Shown here: positions 19,751 through 27,334 of the stretch, in pieces | Layout: every line of letters begins with the position of its first letter | Position numbering within the stretch: the first letter of the stretch is position 1 | IMG/VR virus record: IMGVR_UViG_3300037541_000205 | Location: 1-31,399 of that record | Direction: 5' to 3' (one strand) | From: a virus | DNA: 31,399 bases | Notes under the pieces: generated by a model | What the model saw: the letters and a program-made list of their open reading frames with translations, nothing else | Told to the model about the DNA's origin: nothing | The model's database searches: none | Translations under genes and position numbers: made by a program

Positions 19751-20113
19751 CTATCCCCCAATTCTGCGCGCGCGCGCAATCGCGACGGCACGGCGCACGA
19801 CGTCGAACCTCATCGAATCGTCGGCACACTCCCACAACAGCAACGCCACGCGCACGACGTCGGGCGCGACGCGTAGACGGCGTGCCACGACGTCGCGACG
19901 CGGCGACAGGTGCGCGGGCATCATGTCGAACACGATCCCCGCCACCGCGATTTCCCGCGGTAGTTCCGTATCGGGCCACACGACGTCGGCCGCGGCAAGG
20001 GATTCGGCAAGCGTGAACGGTGCCGACGACGGGCGACGGCCGACGACGTCGGCCGCGGCCGTCGGGGGAAGTTCCCCCGACGCCGCGACAGGGTTAGAAC
20101 GGCAATTCATCAT
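19751..20113 (-). CDS. Protein of unknown function
   Basis: 120 residues from ATG 20,113 (ATG 20,110 also possible), overlapping the Erf-like gene end by 20 bp. The N-terminus is Pro/Ala-rich. The second half (LSPRRDVVARRLRVAPDVVR, then VALLLWECADDSMRFDVVRR) looks helical and may be a winged-helix-like domain. It ends RARRIGG. TAG stop at 19,751 is 2 bp from the initiator GTG. Not recognised. Confidence 0.6.
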   Translation of the reverse strand: MMNCRSNPVAASGELPPTAAADVVGRRPSSAPFTLAESLAAADVVWPDTELPREIAVAGIVFDMMPAHLSPRRDVVARRLRVAPDVVRVALLLWECADDSMRFDVVRRAVAIARARRIGG

Positions 20114-21110
20114 CGGCGCCCCCTTGCGTCGTTAGTGCCACGGTTCGGACGTCTACCAACATTGGCATTTTGCTACCGCGCGATTGGACAACGGGGATAA
20201 GCGTTTGCCCGACCAATTCGGGTAGCCACGTCGCTATCGCGTCGGCCACGACGTAGTCGGTTACGTCGCCGTTCGACAGGAAGCCCGCGACACGGAAACT
20301 ACGGTTTCCGACCGTTCGCGTTTCCAATCGGTGCAGCACCGCGGCCGCTATGGCGGTAGGTTCGCCCGTAGCGGCGTTCCCCGCGTCGGCGGCCGCCGTC
20401 GGCGGGTTCGGCACATCGGACGCCGTAGCGGGCATCGTAGGGGCATTTCCCGCAAGCGCCGAATTTACCGCCGCGGCGCCCGTCGAACGTGGCGCGCGCT
20501 TCGGGCCGTCGGTCGGTGCCGACGTCGCGGGCGCCACGCGGTCGCGTACCCCGTGCCGCGTTTCGTTACGGTCGTCGTTGCGGCCGTCCATATGCCCCGA
20601 TTCATCCTCACGGGGTAGGCACAACAGGTCGCGCAACCAATACGAAAGGCTAGTGGTCAACGCCGACGCCACCGCCTTATCGACGGGGCGCCCCTTTTCA
20701 ACCACGATAGGCCACACCACCACCGATTCGGCCGATTCGCCCGTCCACCCGTGGCACACGGTTAGACGCGACTGCACGTACAGGCCGTCGGCGACGATTT
20801 CCCAACCCGTGCGGCGAGCGACGACGCCGCCACGCTGCAACGCGTCGCGGCACGCCGAAATCATCCCTTCCGCCGACGTATACGCGTAGCGGTGGAACGT
20901 GTTACGCGCATCCTTCGATACGCCCGATATCGCGCCTTGCGCGACCAACAGGCCGTCGGAGAGAGACACCGTACCCGAACGCGGGCACGCGGTTGGCGCC
21001 GACGTCGTCGGCAACGGCGGTCTATCTTCTATCGGCGCGGCGGGGCGCGACACGCCACGCGCCATTCGGCTTTCGCGTCGTTGGTCGTGCATTGGTTCCG
21101 ACGGATTCAA
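20094..21110 (-). CDS. erf: ERF-family single-strand annealing protein
   Basis: 338 residues from TTG 21,110, overlapping the exonuclease stop. The ERF core is at about residues 50-190: VAQGAISGVSKDARNTFHRY, AYTSAEGMISACRDALQRGG, then GRPVDKAVASALTTSLSYWL followed by RDLLCLPREDE. The linker (about 195-270) is Ala/Pro/Thr-rich, and a C-terminal domain (LETRTVGNRSFRVAGFLS) ends GGADDELPF, an acidic tip like SSB C-termini. It anneals single strands made by the RecE-like exonuclease. An ATG at 21,092 is an alternative start. Confidence 0.85.
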   Translation of the reverse strand: MNPSEPMHDQRRESRMARGVSRPAAPIEDRPPLPTTSAPTACPRSGTVSLSDGLLVAQGAISGVSKDARNTFHRYAYTSAEGMISACRDALQRGGVVARRTGWEIVADGLYVQSRLTVCHGWTGESAESVVVWPIVVEKGRPVDKAVASALTTSLSYWLRDLLCLPREDESGHMDGRNDDRNETRHGVRDRVAPATSAPTDGPKRAPRSTGAAAVNSALAGNAPTMPATASDVPNPPTAAADAGNAATGEPTAIAAAVLHRLETRTVGNRSFRVAGFLSNGDVTDYVVADAIATWLPELVGQTLIPVVQSRGSKMPMLVDVRTVALTTQGGADDELPF

Positions 21111-21907
21111 GCGCCACCCCCAATCGCCCACGCGGGGAGCGGCAAGTCTTCGATATACCCCGAATATCCCGACCACACGCCCGACGCGGTCGCGGCCGCG
21201 TACGCGTTGCACGCGGCTTCAATCGTCGGCAACATCGCATCCAAATCGGCATCGGCTAAACCGTACGTCGCGACACAATGCGGCGCCGCCTTTTCGACGG
21301 CAACCAACACCGCACCCGTAACCCGTCGGCCGTTCGCGCGGAGAATCTCGCGATAGAACGCCATTTGAAGATAGTACCCGTAATCGACGGCCGACCGCGC
21401 AAACGCGCGCGGCGCGGCGCACGTGGTCGTTTTCAGGTCAACCAACATACCGTCGGCGCAATAGGCGTCTACGCGACACTTGCACGGCACCCCGAATAGG
21501 TCGGCGGTAAACACACGTTCGGCAAACGTCACGCGCGACATAATGAGGCTAGCCGCGTTGTGTTGTTGCATCGCGGCGACCATCGCACCCACGCCCGCGT
21601 ATTCCGATTCGTCTACGACGGTTTTGCCGACGTTCAACGCCGCGAACGCTTCGGCCGATTCTTTCCCCGCCTTTGTGCGGCGGTCGAATTTCGGGCTAGT
21701 AGCGAATTCGTTGGCGAAATCCGCGGGGCGAAGCGCCGCACAATGCAACGCGCGGCCGACGCGGAACGCGTCGGTATCCTCTTCGGCGCTGTTCATACGC
21801 GCGAACAGGTGCGCGGGCGTTTGACTCGCGAGGGTTTTTACCCACGACGCGCGCAAGCCCGCAAGCGCCGCGTATTCCGATTCCGACATGATTAGGCCGC
21901 TATTCAT
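21107..21907 (-). CDS. RecE/PD-(D/E)XK exonuclease
   Basis: 266 residues. MSESEYAALAGLRASWVKTL at the start is the usual SxSxLxxF-like motif; AFRVGRALHCAALRPADFAN and the catalytic CRVDAYCADGMLVDLKTTTC (D..D-K) followed by YGYYLQMAFYREIL (Q..Y..A) are RecE/exodeoxyribonuclease VIII hallmarks. It degrades one strand to feed the Erf protein. It ends AWAIGGGA, the coupling tail, joined to the Erf TTG start. Confidence 0.88.
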   Translation of the reverse strand: MNSGLIMSESEYAALAGLRASWVKTLASQTPAHLFARMNSAEEDTDAFRVGRALHCAALRPADFANEFATSPKFDRRTKAGKESAEAFAALNVGKTVVDESEYAGVGAMVAAMQQHNAASLIMSRVTFAERVFTADLFGVPCKCRVDAYCADGMLVDLKTTTCAAPRAFARSAVDYGYYLQMAFYREILRANGRRVTGAVLVAVEKAAPHCVATYGLADADLDAMLPTIEAACNAYAAATASGVWSGYSGYIEDLPLPAWAIGGGA

Positions 21908-22020
21908 CGCGTACCACCCTTCCGACGCGTATTGCGTCCACGTTGCAGGAATTCACGTTCGACCGCGCACCCGAAAAGAAAGGCGCACCCGACCACAACC
22001 AACAATGCGAGAATGTCCAT
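21904..22020 (-). CDS. Tiny single-span membrane protein
   Basis: 38 residues from ATG 22,020 with AAGGGTT upstream; its TGA overlaps the exonuclease ATG (ATGA). MDILALLVVVGCAFLFGCAV is one hydrophobic segment, then a basic tail. The stop/start coupling supports it. Function unknown. Confidence 0.6.
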   Translation of the reverse strand: MDILALLVVVGCAFLFGCAVEREFLQRGRNTRRKGGTR

Positions 22021-22112
22021 TATTAGAACCCTTGCGCCGTCCGTCGGCGCGACGTTCCGCCCGTGTGACGGGTAGCCCGCCGCGAATCGCGGCGGGTTGG
22101 CCTATCACACGG
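22021..22112 (-). promoter_or_regulatory. Nested hairpin element and leader hairpin before the recombination operon
   Basis: An outer stem CCGTGTGA/TCACACGG (22,061-22,068 with 22,105-22,112) encloses a perfect 9-bp hairpin with ATT loop (22,076-22,096). Further on, GCGCCG-TCCGT-CGGCGC (22,034-22,050) precedes AAGGGTT. The outer stem contains the F1 stop codon. No U-run follows, so it is not a plain terminator. It may process or regulate the exonuclease mRNA. Confidence 0.6.
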
Positions 22113-22356
22113 TAGCGGCGTTACGCAATTCGCATTCGAAGTCTAATTCGTCGCTAATCGCGCGCAACAGGTCGCGCGCCTTGCTACGGAGTTGCGCGGC
22201 CGTCCACGTAGCGCCGCATCGGCGCGCGCACGCGGCGTAGTCGTTCAACGCGTGTTGAACGCAGTAGACGCAACACGACACGCGCACGCGGTGCGGCTGT
22301 TGGAGCGCCATAGCGGCTTCGATTGCGAATTCGGCGAGTTGTTGCGACTTATTCAT
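22105..22356 (-). CDS. Early gene F1, small Cys-containing protein
   Basis: 83 residues from ATG 22,356 with AAGGGGTTAG upstream. LAEFAIEAAMALQQPHRVRV, SCCVYCVQHALNDYAACARR with four Cys and a His, and a C-terminal helix. A zinc-binding helical domain is possible. Driven by promoter F, the only cassette promoter with a spacer dyad. It leads into the recombination operon. Function unknown. Confidence 0.7.
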   Translation of the reverse strand: MNKSQQLAEFAIEAAMALQQPHRVRVSCCVYCVQHALNDYAACARRCGATWTAAQLRSKARDLLRAISDELDFECELRNAATV

Positions 22357-22418
22357 TTTGCTAACCCCTTGCGCCGCGTTCGGGCCGCGGTTGCCCTGTC
22401 GCGTTAGGCGACGTGCAG
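22357..22418 (-). promoter_or_regulatory. Two-hairpin leader F
   Basis: First stem GTCGC-CTAAC-GCGAC, second stem GGGC/GCCC around AACCGCG, then GAACGCGGCGCAAGGGGTTA. The second stem differs from the GGCC copies by paired changes. Confidence 0.75.
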
Positions 22419-22475
22419 ACTGTAACGCTATCGGCGTTACGTGTCAAGCCGCATTGGACATAATTCGGAAAATTT
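22419..22475 (-). promoter_or_regulatory. Early promoter F with upstream box and 19-bp spacer dyad
   Basis: -35 TTGACA (22,447-22,442), 17-bp spacer, -10 TACAGT (22,424-22,419). A perfect dyad GTAACGC-TATCG-GCGTTAC (22,422-22,440) lies almost exactly between -35 and -10, an ideal operator place. The conserved TGTCCAATG box lies upstream of -35. Confidence 0.78.
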
Positions 22476-22502
22476 CGGTAACGCACCCGCGCGGGGTATT
22501 AT
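22474..22502 (+). promoter_or_regulatory. Candidate promoter of the plus-strand gene
   Basis: -10 TATTAT (22,497-22,502), weak -35 TTCGGT (22,474-22,479), 17-bp spacer. Expected transcription start is at or next to GTG 22,510, so the mRNA could be leaderless. It is divergent from promoter F, with which its -35 adjoins. Confidence 0.4.
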
Positions 22503-22509
22503 CCGACGC

Positions 22510-22920
22510 GTGGGGCGCGTACGAATCCGAACCAACACCGATACGACCGCGCAAGCAATCACCGCGACGCGCGACGACTTACGCGCCGCGTGGGCTATGG
22601 CGTGTCTTGTCCGTAGCGGGCGCCGCGTACCGCGTTCCGTCGCCGTTGCCGTAACGGCCGACAGGCGCGCCCGTATCGACGTCTACCGAATCCTTCGCGC
22701 CATGTCGGAGCGCGCGCCCCTGTCGCGGCCGACGTTCCTAGACGCGCCTACGCGCCTAACGCGCGCGCCGACTATGCCGCAAATGCTAACCATGATAGAC
22801 ACCCTTCGAACGACGCACGACCTAGCCGACCGCGAATTGGTGCGCGCGGCGGTGAACAATTACCGCGGCGTTATTCTCGCGAAGTTCCACCGCGAACAAT
22901 CACGAAATGAGGGTGTCTAG
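22510..22920 (+). CDS. Only plus-strand gene; unknown, basic helical protein
   Basis: 136 residues from GTG 22,510 (the frame is open from 22,441 but that overlaps promoter F). RDDLRAAWAMACLVRSGRRV, ADRRARIDVYRILRAMSERA, then TMPQMLTMIDTLRTTHDLAD and REQSRNEGV. Basic, mostly helical. No minus-strand frame covers this interval, so it is likely real. It ends 21 bp inside the 3' end of the tail-tip gene (convergent). A regulator or early protein is plausible; not recognised. Confidence 0.6.
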   Translation: MGRVRIRTNTDTTAQAITATRDDLRAAWAMACLVRSGRRVPRSVAVAVTADRRARIDVYRILRAMSERAPLSRPTFLDAPTRLTRAPTMPQMLTMIDTLRTTHDLADRELVRAAVNNYRGVILAKFHREQSRNEGV

Positions 22921-24276
22921 AATGGTTTCGCCGCCCGCCGTGTTCGCGGGTAACACGTAGCCATTTTCGTACATCGCAAAGAATCGGTCGAATTCGGTAT
23001 TGAATTCGCCTTCCCCGTTGTTCGTGACGGTCAACCCGAGGTGGTCGTTGTTCACCCAATCGGTCGAACCCGCAAGGATTACGAACCCTTGCGAACCGCG
23101 CGCCGATTGGCGTACTTCGGCCAAAACCAATTCGTCTAGATACATGATGCCGCCCGAATTGAGCGCGGTAGTCTGTTCAACCACCGCGTATACGGTAGAC
23201 GGTAGCGATAGCGGCGCGCGAAAAAACGCGTATTGCCAACCGTACGTCGTTCCGACGGTATAGGGGAGAGAGACCGACGTACCCGATACGACGGTGCCCC
23301 CGTTATCCTGCAACGACACGCGAACGGTGCCCGCGCTTGCGCCCGCATTCACACGCGCGGCAATCGCCAACACGTAAAGACGGTCGGACGTAATCGCGTG
23401 CGGCGTACCCGTTTCGGCTTGCATCTGTTGGCGAACCTTCGCAAGCGTCGAACCGTCGCCAATCATTTTGAACGCCGAACCGCCGCGGTAGGTAACGCTA
23501 GTCTCTTGCGCGAAGTGTGTGCCCGCGGTGCCCGTGCTAACCGTCCAATAGTCGGGGATATTCGCCGTCGTGTAATTCGTGAACGCGCCGTTTCGTAGCA
23601 ATTGTTCGTAGCGCGCGCCCGTGTCTAGCGCGGCGTTTAGGCACGACATCACGAACCGCGCGCCGCTACCCGAAGGGAATCGGTAGTCGAGGTTCGTATA
23701 GGCGGCTTGCCCGCGTACTTCGAAAATCTCCGAACCGCGCGCAATCTCGCCCGATTGCGAATCGGCGATACAACGGATTTGCAGACGTTCCGTACGGATG
23801 TTCGGGAATTGCGTAACGGTCGCCTTTAGCCCTAACGGAATTAGTTCCGTATACAACAGCGTGCCGTTTCCGACGTTGCCCGAACCGACGGCGATAGCAC
23901 CCTTGCTAATCGTCGTACCGTCCACCGATTCGCTGTCGTTCGCCATTTCGCGGATAAGGAATTGGATAGCGTCGCCGACAGACTTCGACGGCATCGGCGT
24001 ACGCCCGCCCGCGATTGCTTCGGCGTAGCACATTTCAACCAATGTCGATTGGGAAGCGCGGCGGATGTCGTCAAGAATCGCGCCCGCGGCGGCCACGCGT
24101 TGTTCCAATTGCGCGACCAAATCGCCGACCATATAAGAATCGGCCGAAGTGTATTCGGCTTGAATCGCGGCGATGCGCGTAACGATGTCCTGTTGGTGAT
24201 TGCGAACGGCTTCGGCTAGGCCGAAGAGTTTTCCCAATCGTGTGAATAGCCCGTTCGAACCGTCGTACGTTAGCAT
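22900..24276 (-). CDS. Tail-tip protein with carbohydrate-binding-like domain
   Basis: 458 residues from ATG 24,276 with GGAG upstream; a longer frame exists but would overlap the previous gene. The start MLTYDGSNGLFTRLGKLFGL is a recurrent phage tail-protein opening. A helical/coiled region covers about 15-120. The second half, about 240-400, has a jelly-roll/CBM-like pattern: LLRNGAFTNYTTANIPDYW, RGGSAFKMIGDGSTL, YVLAIAARVNAGASAGTVRV, and TVYAVVEQTT. It could bind host or capsid glycans. Last gene of the late operon. Confidence 0.75.
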   Translation of the reverse strand: MLTYDGSNGLFTRLGKLFGLAEAVRNHQQDIVTRIAAIQAEYTSADSYMVGDLVAQLEQRVAAAGAILDDIRRASQSTLVEMCYAEAIAGGRTPMPSKSVGDAIQFLIREMANDSESVDGTTISKGAIAVGSGNVGNGTLLYTELIPLGLKATVTQFPNIRTERLQIRCIADSQSGEIARGSEIFEVRGQAAYTNLDYRFPSGSGARFVMSCLNAALDTGARYEQLLRNGAFTNYTTANIPDYWTVSTGTAGTHFAQETSVTYRGGSAFKMIGDGSTLAKVRQQMQAETGTPHAITSDRLYVLAIAARVNAGASAGTVRVSLQDNGGTVVSGTSVSLPYTVGTTYGWQYAFFRAPLSLPSTVYAVVEQTTALNSGGIMYLDELVLAEVRQSARGSQGFVILAGSTDWVNNDHLGLTVTNNGEGEFNTEFDRFFAMYENGYVLPANTAGGETILDTLIS

Positions 24277-24281
24277 TCGCG

Positions 24282-24554
24282 TTACTCCGTAGGGGTAGTA
24301 TCGGTGAACGGAACGGCGCGGTTTAGTGCGGCGCGACGTTCGGAGCATCGGCAATTCGGCGCGACCGCGTCCACGACGGCGGCAACGCCCGTAACCGTCG
24401 CCGCAATCGCCACGACGTCGCCTAGCCCGCGCGGCTTACCACTATACATTCGGCACGTATCACACTTCGGGCCGACGTCGCCACCGACGCCCGCGTGTGT
24501 GCAGCGTGTGCCGTTCGCGAATCTGCACGGGTGGTCGTTACGTGAAAGAGACAC
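24282..24554 (-). CDS. Small Cys-rich tail-region protein
   Basis: 90 residues from GTG 24,554 with GGGAAG 6 bp upstream. Cys motif at the start (HPCRFANGTRCTH, KCDTCRMYSGKPRG), a GLGDVVAIAATVTGVAAVVD helix, then CRCSERRAALNRAVPF. The last two segments form a pattern (GLGD...TG...C.C..R...LN...P) that I recall from small proteins in many phage tail regions. Function unknown; zinc-binding likely. Confidence 0.65.
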   Translation of the reverse strand: MSLSRNDHPCRFANGTRCTHAGVGGDVGPKCDTCRMYSGKPRGLGDVVAIAATVTGVAAVVDAVAPNCRCSERRAALNRAVPFTDTTPTE

Positions 24555-25320
24555 TAGCGCTTCCCGTGTACGTGTGGCGTTGCGATAGCGCGGGGTCGAC
24601 GTACGTAGCGTTTTGGAGTCGTATCGGGCCAATGATCGGGTACGCGTCCGATTCACGTAGAAAGGTAACTTCGATTCCCGCGGTTGGACAATTGCAGAGC
24701 GCGCTATCTTCAATCGGTGGCAAAGGCGCATCGCATCCCGCGCCGAATAATCCGCGAACGCGTAGCCGTGTGTCGTATTGATAGACCGACGAACACACGG
24801 CGCTATCGCCGCAACAATCGTTCAAAAAATTGATGGTATAGACACCCGTACCACTAAACAACGATTCTAAAAACCACGCGTTCCCGTTGACGGTGTCACG
24901 TTGACAGGCGACACCGCCGAACGATATAGGCATGGTAGACGGTAGGGTTTCGACTGTACAGGCAACCCACGTACCGCACGGGTAGGGTAGTTCCCTATTG
25001 AATTTCGTATCTTTTCGCCACGATACCGTCGCCGAACCTGTTGGCGGATTTGGTGGCGCTTGTCCTCCATCGACTCCGCCTAACGCGTTGGATGCCGAAG
25101 TGTAAACCACCGAAAAACTACCGCTATAGGTTATGTAATCCCTCACGGTTACGATTTCGACGGTAGGGTGGCAAAGGTCGATTTGTTCCAACAGGTACGA
25201 ACCCGAAAACGACACCGTAACCGTGGTCGGGAATTGCCTAATACAACCCTGCACCCATTGCAAACACGGGCTAGTCGCGGGGTCGGTGTTGCAGCAACAC
25301 ACGGCGGCTAACCGCGACAC
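24538..25320 (-). CDS. Cysteine-rich tail-associated protein
   Basis: 260 residues with about 17 Cys, beginning MSRLAAVCCCNTDPATSPCL. Beta-rich; repeated SFSGSYLL / SYSGSFSV-like strands (YITYSGSFSV) and a Pro-rich GGQAPPNPPTGSA linker. The many Cys pairs (CC, CNC, ACQ) suggest disulphides or zinc. It lies among tail-tip genes, probably a virion surface or fibre component. Stop overlaps the GTG of the next gene by 17 bp. Not recognised. Confidence 0.65.
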   Translation of the reverse strand: MSRLAAVCCCNTDPATSPCLQWVQGCIRQFPTTVTVSFSGSYLLEQIDLCHPTVEIVTVRDYITYSGSFSVVYTSASNALGGVDGGQAPPNPPTGSATVSWRKDTKFNRELPYPCGTWVACTVETLPSTMPISFGGVACQRDTVNGNAWFLESLFSGTGVYTINFLNDCCGDSAVCSSVYQYDTRLRVRGLFGAGCDAPLPPIEDSALCNCPTAGIEVTFLRESDAYPIIGPIRLQNATYVDPALSQRHTYTGSASVSFT

Positions 25321-25685
25321 TACGCCACCCCTTCGCTACCGTAGACGTTGACGGACACGACGCCCGCAACGCTTGCGCGCCCCTGCAACGATTCCGACGG
25401 CAACAGGTGCCGCGTAGCCTCATCTATGACGGTGCCCGCGTTCGCCAATCGCGCGTCGTAATACTGCGCGTTGACGACCGCGGGCGACGCGGCGGGCTTG
25501 CAATGATGCACGCGGAACGTGGTAGCCGCGGTATGCGTGTTGCAAATCACGATGCACGTAAGCACCGCGCTACGATCCGACGGCACGCTATAGATGCGTT
25601 GGTCGGTGGTACCCAACGTGAACGACGCTAATAGACGCGGGTTGCGGTCGGCGCGTAGCGGAATTGTGGTTGTTAGGGTGGACAT
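25320..25685 (-). CDS. Small tail/fibre-associated protein
   Basis: 121 residues. IPLRADRNPRLLASFTLGTT, QRIYSVPSDRSAVLTCIVIC NTHTAATTFRVHH-like text is a beta-sandwich layout seen in small phage virion proteins (strand-rich, LLASFTLG, LTCIVICN, TTFRVHHC). One base is shared with the next gene at 25,320. Probable structural protein; exact role unknown. Confidence 0.6.
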   Translation of the reverse strand: MSTLTTTIPLRADRNPRLLASFTLGTTDQRIYSVPSDRSAVLTCIVICNTHTAATTFRVHHCKPAASPAVVNAQYYDARLANAGTVIDEATRHLLPSESLQGRASVAGVVSVNVYGSEGVA

Positions 25686-26458
25686 TGGACGTTTAGCGCG
25701 TTGGGAATTGAGAAGTACGCCGATTGGGCAGAGAATGCCATCGGCACCACCGTACCTACGGAAATCGGCGCAATCGTGATAATGGCACCCGCGGGGCCGC
25801 TACCCCAAACGTTACCCGTTTCGCAACCGTTCACCGCGTACGGGCCTAGATTGTTCGCACCGCCACCCGCGCCGCCTGTTTTGATTCGCCACACGATGTC
25901 GGCGGGTTGCCCCGCGGGCACCACGATATCGGCGTAGACTTCGCGCCACGTGTATTTCCAACGCGTGGCGGGATTCGTGACGGCGCCTAGCGGTGCCGCG
26001 CTATCAATCACCGCGGGTATTACCGATTGCGCGACGGCCGACAGAATCAACCACGACACTTTTCCATCGGCGCCGACAAGTCGCAACATAGACACGATGC
26101 TATTGACGTTCAAAGACACGCCCGCGCCCGTGGCAACGCTCCACGCGGGCACGGCGTACGCGGGTTGGTACCTGTCGCCGTCGGTGCTAGCGAATGATTG
26201 GCGACCGTCGGGCCTGTCTTCCCATTCGACGTAGCGGTTGTAATCGGCTTTCGTTTTCGGCCACACCTCCACCCAACGATGGTCGCCGTACGTGCCGACC
26301 GTGTTCGTAATGCGCGCGAAAACTAGATCGGGCGTGTTCAACGTCGCCGCGTTTGGCGTGATGAGTAACGGCCGCAACCTATCGACCGTGTCGCAAATTT
26401 CGTTCAAGTGTTCGAACGTGAGCCGCCCTAATTGTCCGCTAGTGAATCGGGGTAGCAT
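25673..26458 (-). CDS. Tail-tip/minor tail protein
   Basis: 261 residues from ATG 26,458. MLPRFTSGQLGRLTFEHLNE at the start resembles conserved small tail-tip openings in phage structural proteins. Beta-rich; a Gly-rich loop TGGAGGGANNLGPYAV near residue 200 and QSAYFSIPNALNVQCPP at the end. Its 3' end overlaps the next gene by 13 bp. Structural role from position. Confidence 0.6.
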   Translation of the reverse strand: MLPRFTSGQLGRLTFEHLNEICDTVDRLRPLLITPNAATLNTPDLVFARITNTVGTYGDHRWVEVWPKTKADYNRYVEWEDRPDGRQSFASTDGDRYQPAYAVPAWSVATGAGVSLNVNSIVSMLRLVGADGKVSWLILSAVAQSVIPAVIDSAAPLGAVTNPATRWKYTWREVYADIVVPAGQPADIVWRIKTGGAGGGANNLGPYAVNGCETGNVWGSGPAGAIITIAPISVGTVVPMAFSAQSAYFSIPNALNVQCPP

Positions 26459-26461
26459 GGT

Positions 26462-27334
26462 TCACCAATTCGGCGATATCGCGGTGAAATCCGCGGTGGA
26501 GGGGAACGGTTGACGCCAAAAAACCTTGCGTGCGCGGCGCGCTCCGTTCAATTCGGCGCACGGGATTTTGCCGCTACCGTCGCGTTCGGGTACCTGTACC
26601 AAATGGTATTCCGAATCCTCAATAAACCGATGCGTAACGGTGAACAACGACACGCCCGCGCGGCGAATCTGTCCGCCCGTATAGAGAACCGTACCGATAG
26701 CGAATCCTTCCCAAAGCGCGGAATTACGCTTGCCACGCGCGGCGCGCATATTCGCAATCATGGACGGCAAGCCCGACACCTGTTGGATGGTTTCATTGAT
26801 AACCAATTCGCTAGTGTACTTCAACCGCGATAACGGTACCCCTTCTAGGTCGATTTGCGTACCGCCCGTTATTTGCGTGTTCGCGGGATTCGTTAGTGTG
26901 CCGTTCGACGGATACGTGGGCGCCGAAATGTACGTGTCCGCGAACGCCGCGGCGATATCCAACGTCCATTCAACGTAGCCGACTTCGGCGGGTTGTAGCG
27001 ACGCCGCCGAAACTTGCGCGTTGGAATAGTTCCACGTAACCGTCCAAATGTCGGTATTCGGTTCGCGGGCAATTGCGTACGACTTCGCCCAAACGCCCGT
27101 TTCGTCGGGGAATAGTTCACCCTTGACAGGCAACGCGTCGGGGCCGCTACTCACCAACCCCGATACGTTGCCACCTACGGCGATACCGAACCACGCGCGC
27201 ACGTCGGCGGGCGTCTGCAACGACGACGGCACCGTGTTGTCGTATACCTTGAATACCCGCGACGTCGAAACCTTGCCCGCGTCGTACGACCACGCGCGGC
27301 TTGCCATCTGTTCGATGCAAAAAAAGTTCGGCAT
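26462..27334 (-). CDS. Minor tail protein (distal tail-like)
   Basis: 290 residues directly after the tape measure gene (TAATG overlap). YDNTVPSSLQTPADVRAWFG, SYAIAREPNTDIWTVTWNYS and RRAGVSLFTVTHRFIEDSEY suggest a beta-rich distal tail or hub protein. In siphoviruses the gene after the tape measure encodes Dit or a related hub. No diagnostic motif seen. Confidence 0.6.
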   Translation of the reverse strand: MPNFFCIEQMASRAWSYDAGKVSTSRVFKVYDNTVPSSLQTPADVRAWFGIAVGGNVSGLVSSGPDALPVKGELFPDETGVWAKSYAIAREPNTDIWTVTWNYSNAQVSAASLQPAEVGYVEWTLDIAAAFADTYISAPTYPSNGTLTNPANTQITGGTQIDLEGVPLSRLKYTSELVINETIQQVSGLPSMIANMRAARGKRNSALWEGFAIGTVLYTGGQIRRAGVSLFTVTHRFIEDSEYHLVQVPERDGSGKIPCAELNGARRARKVFWRQPFPSTADFTAISPNW

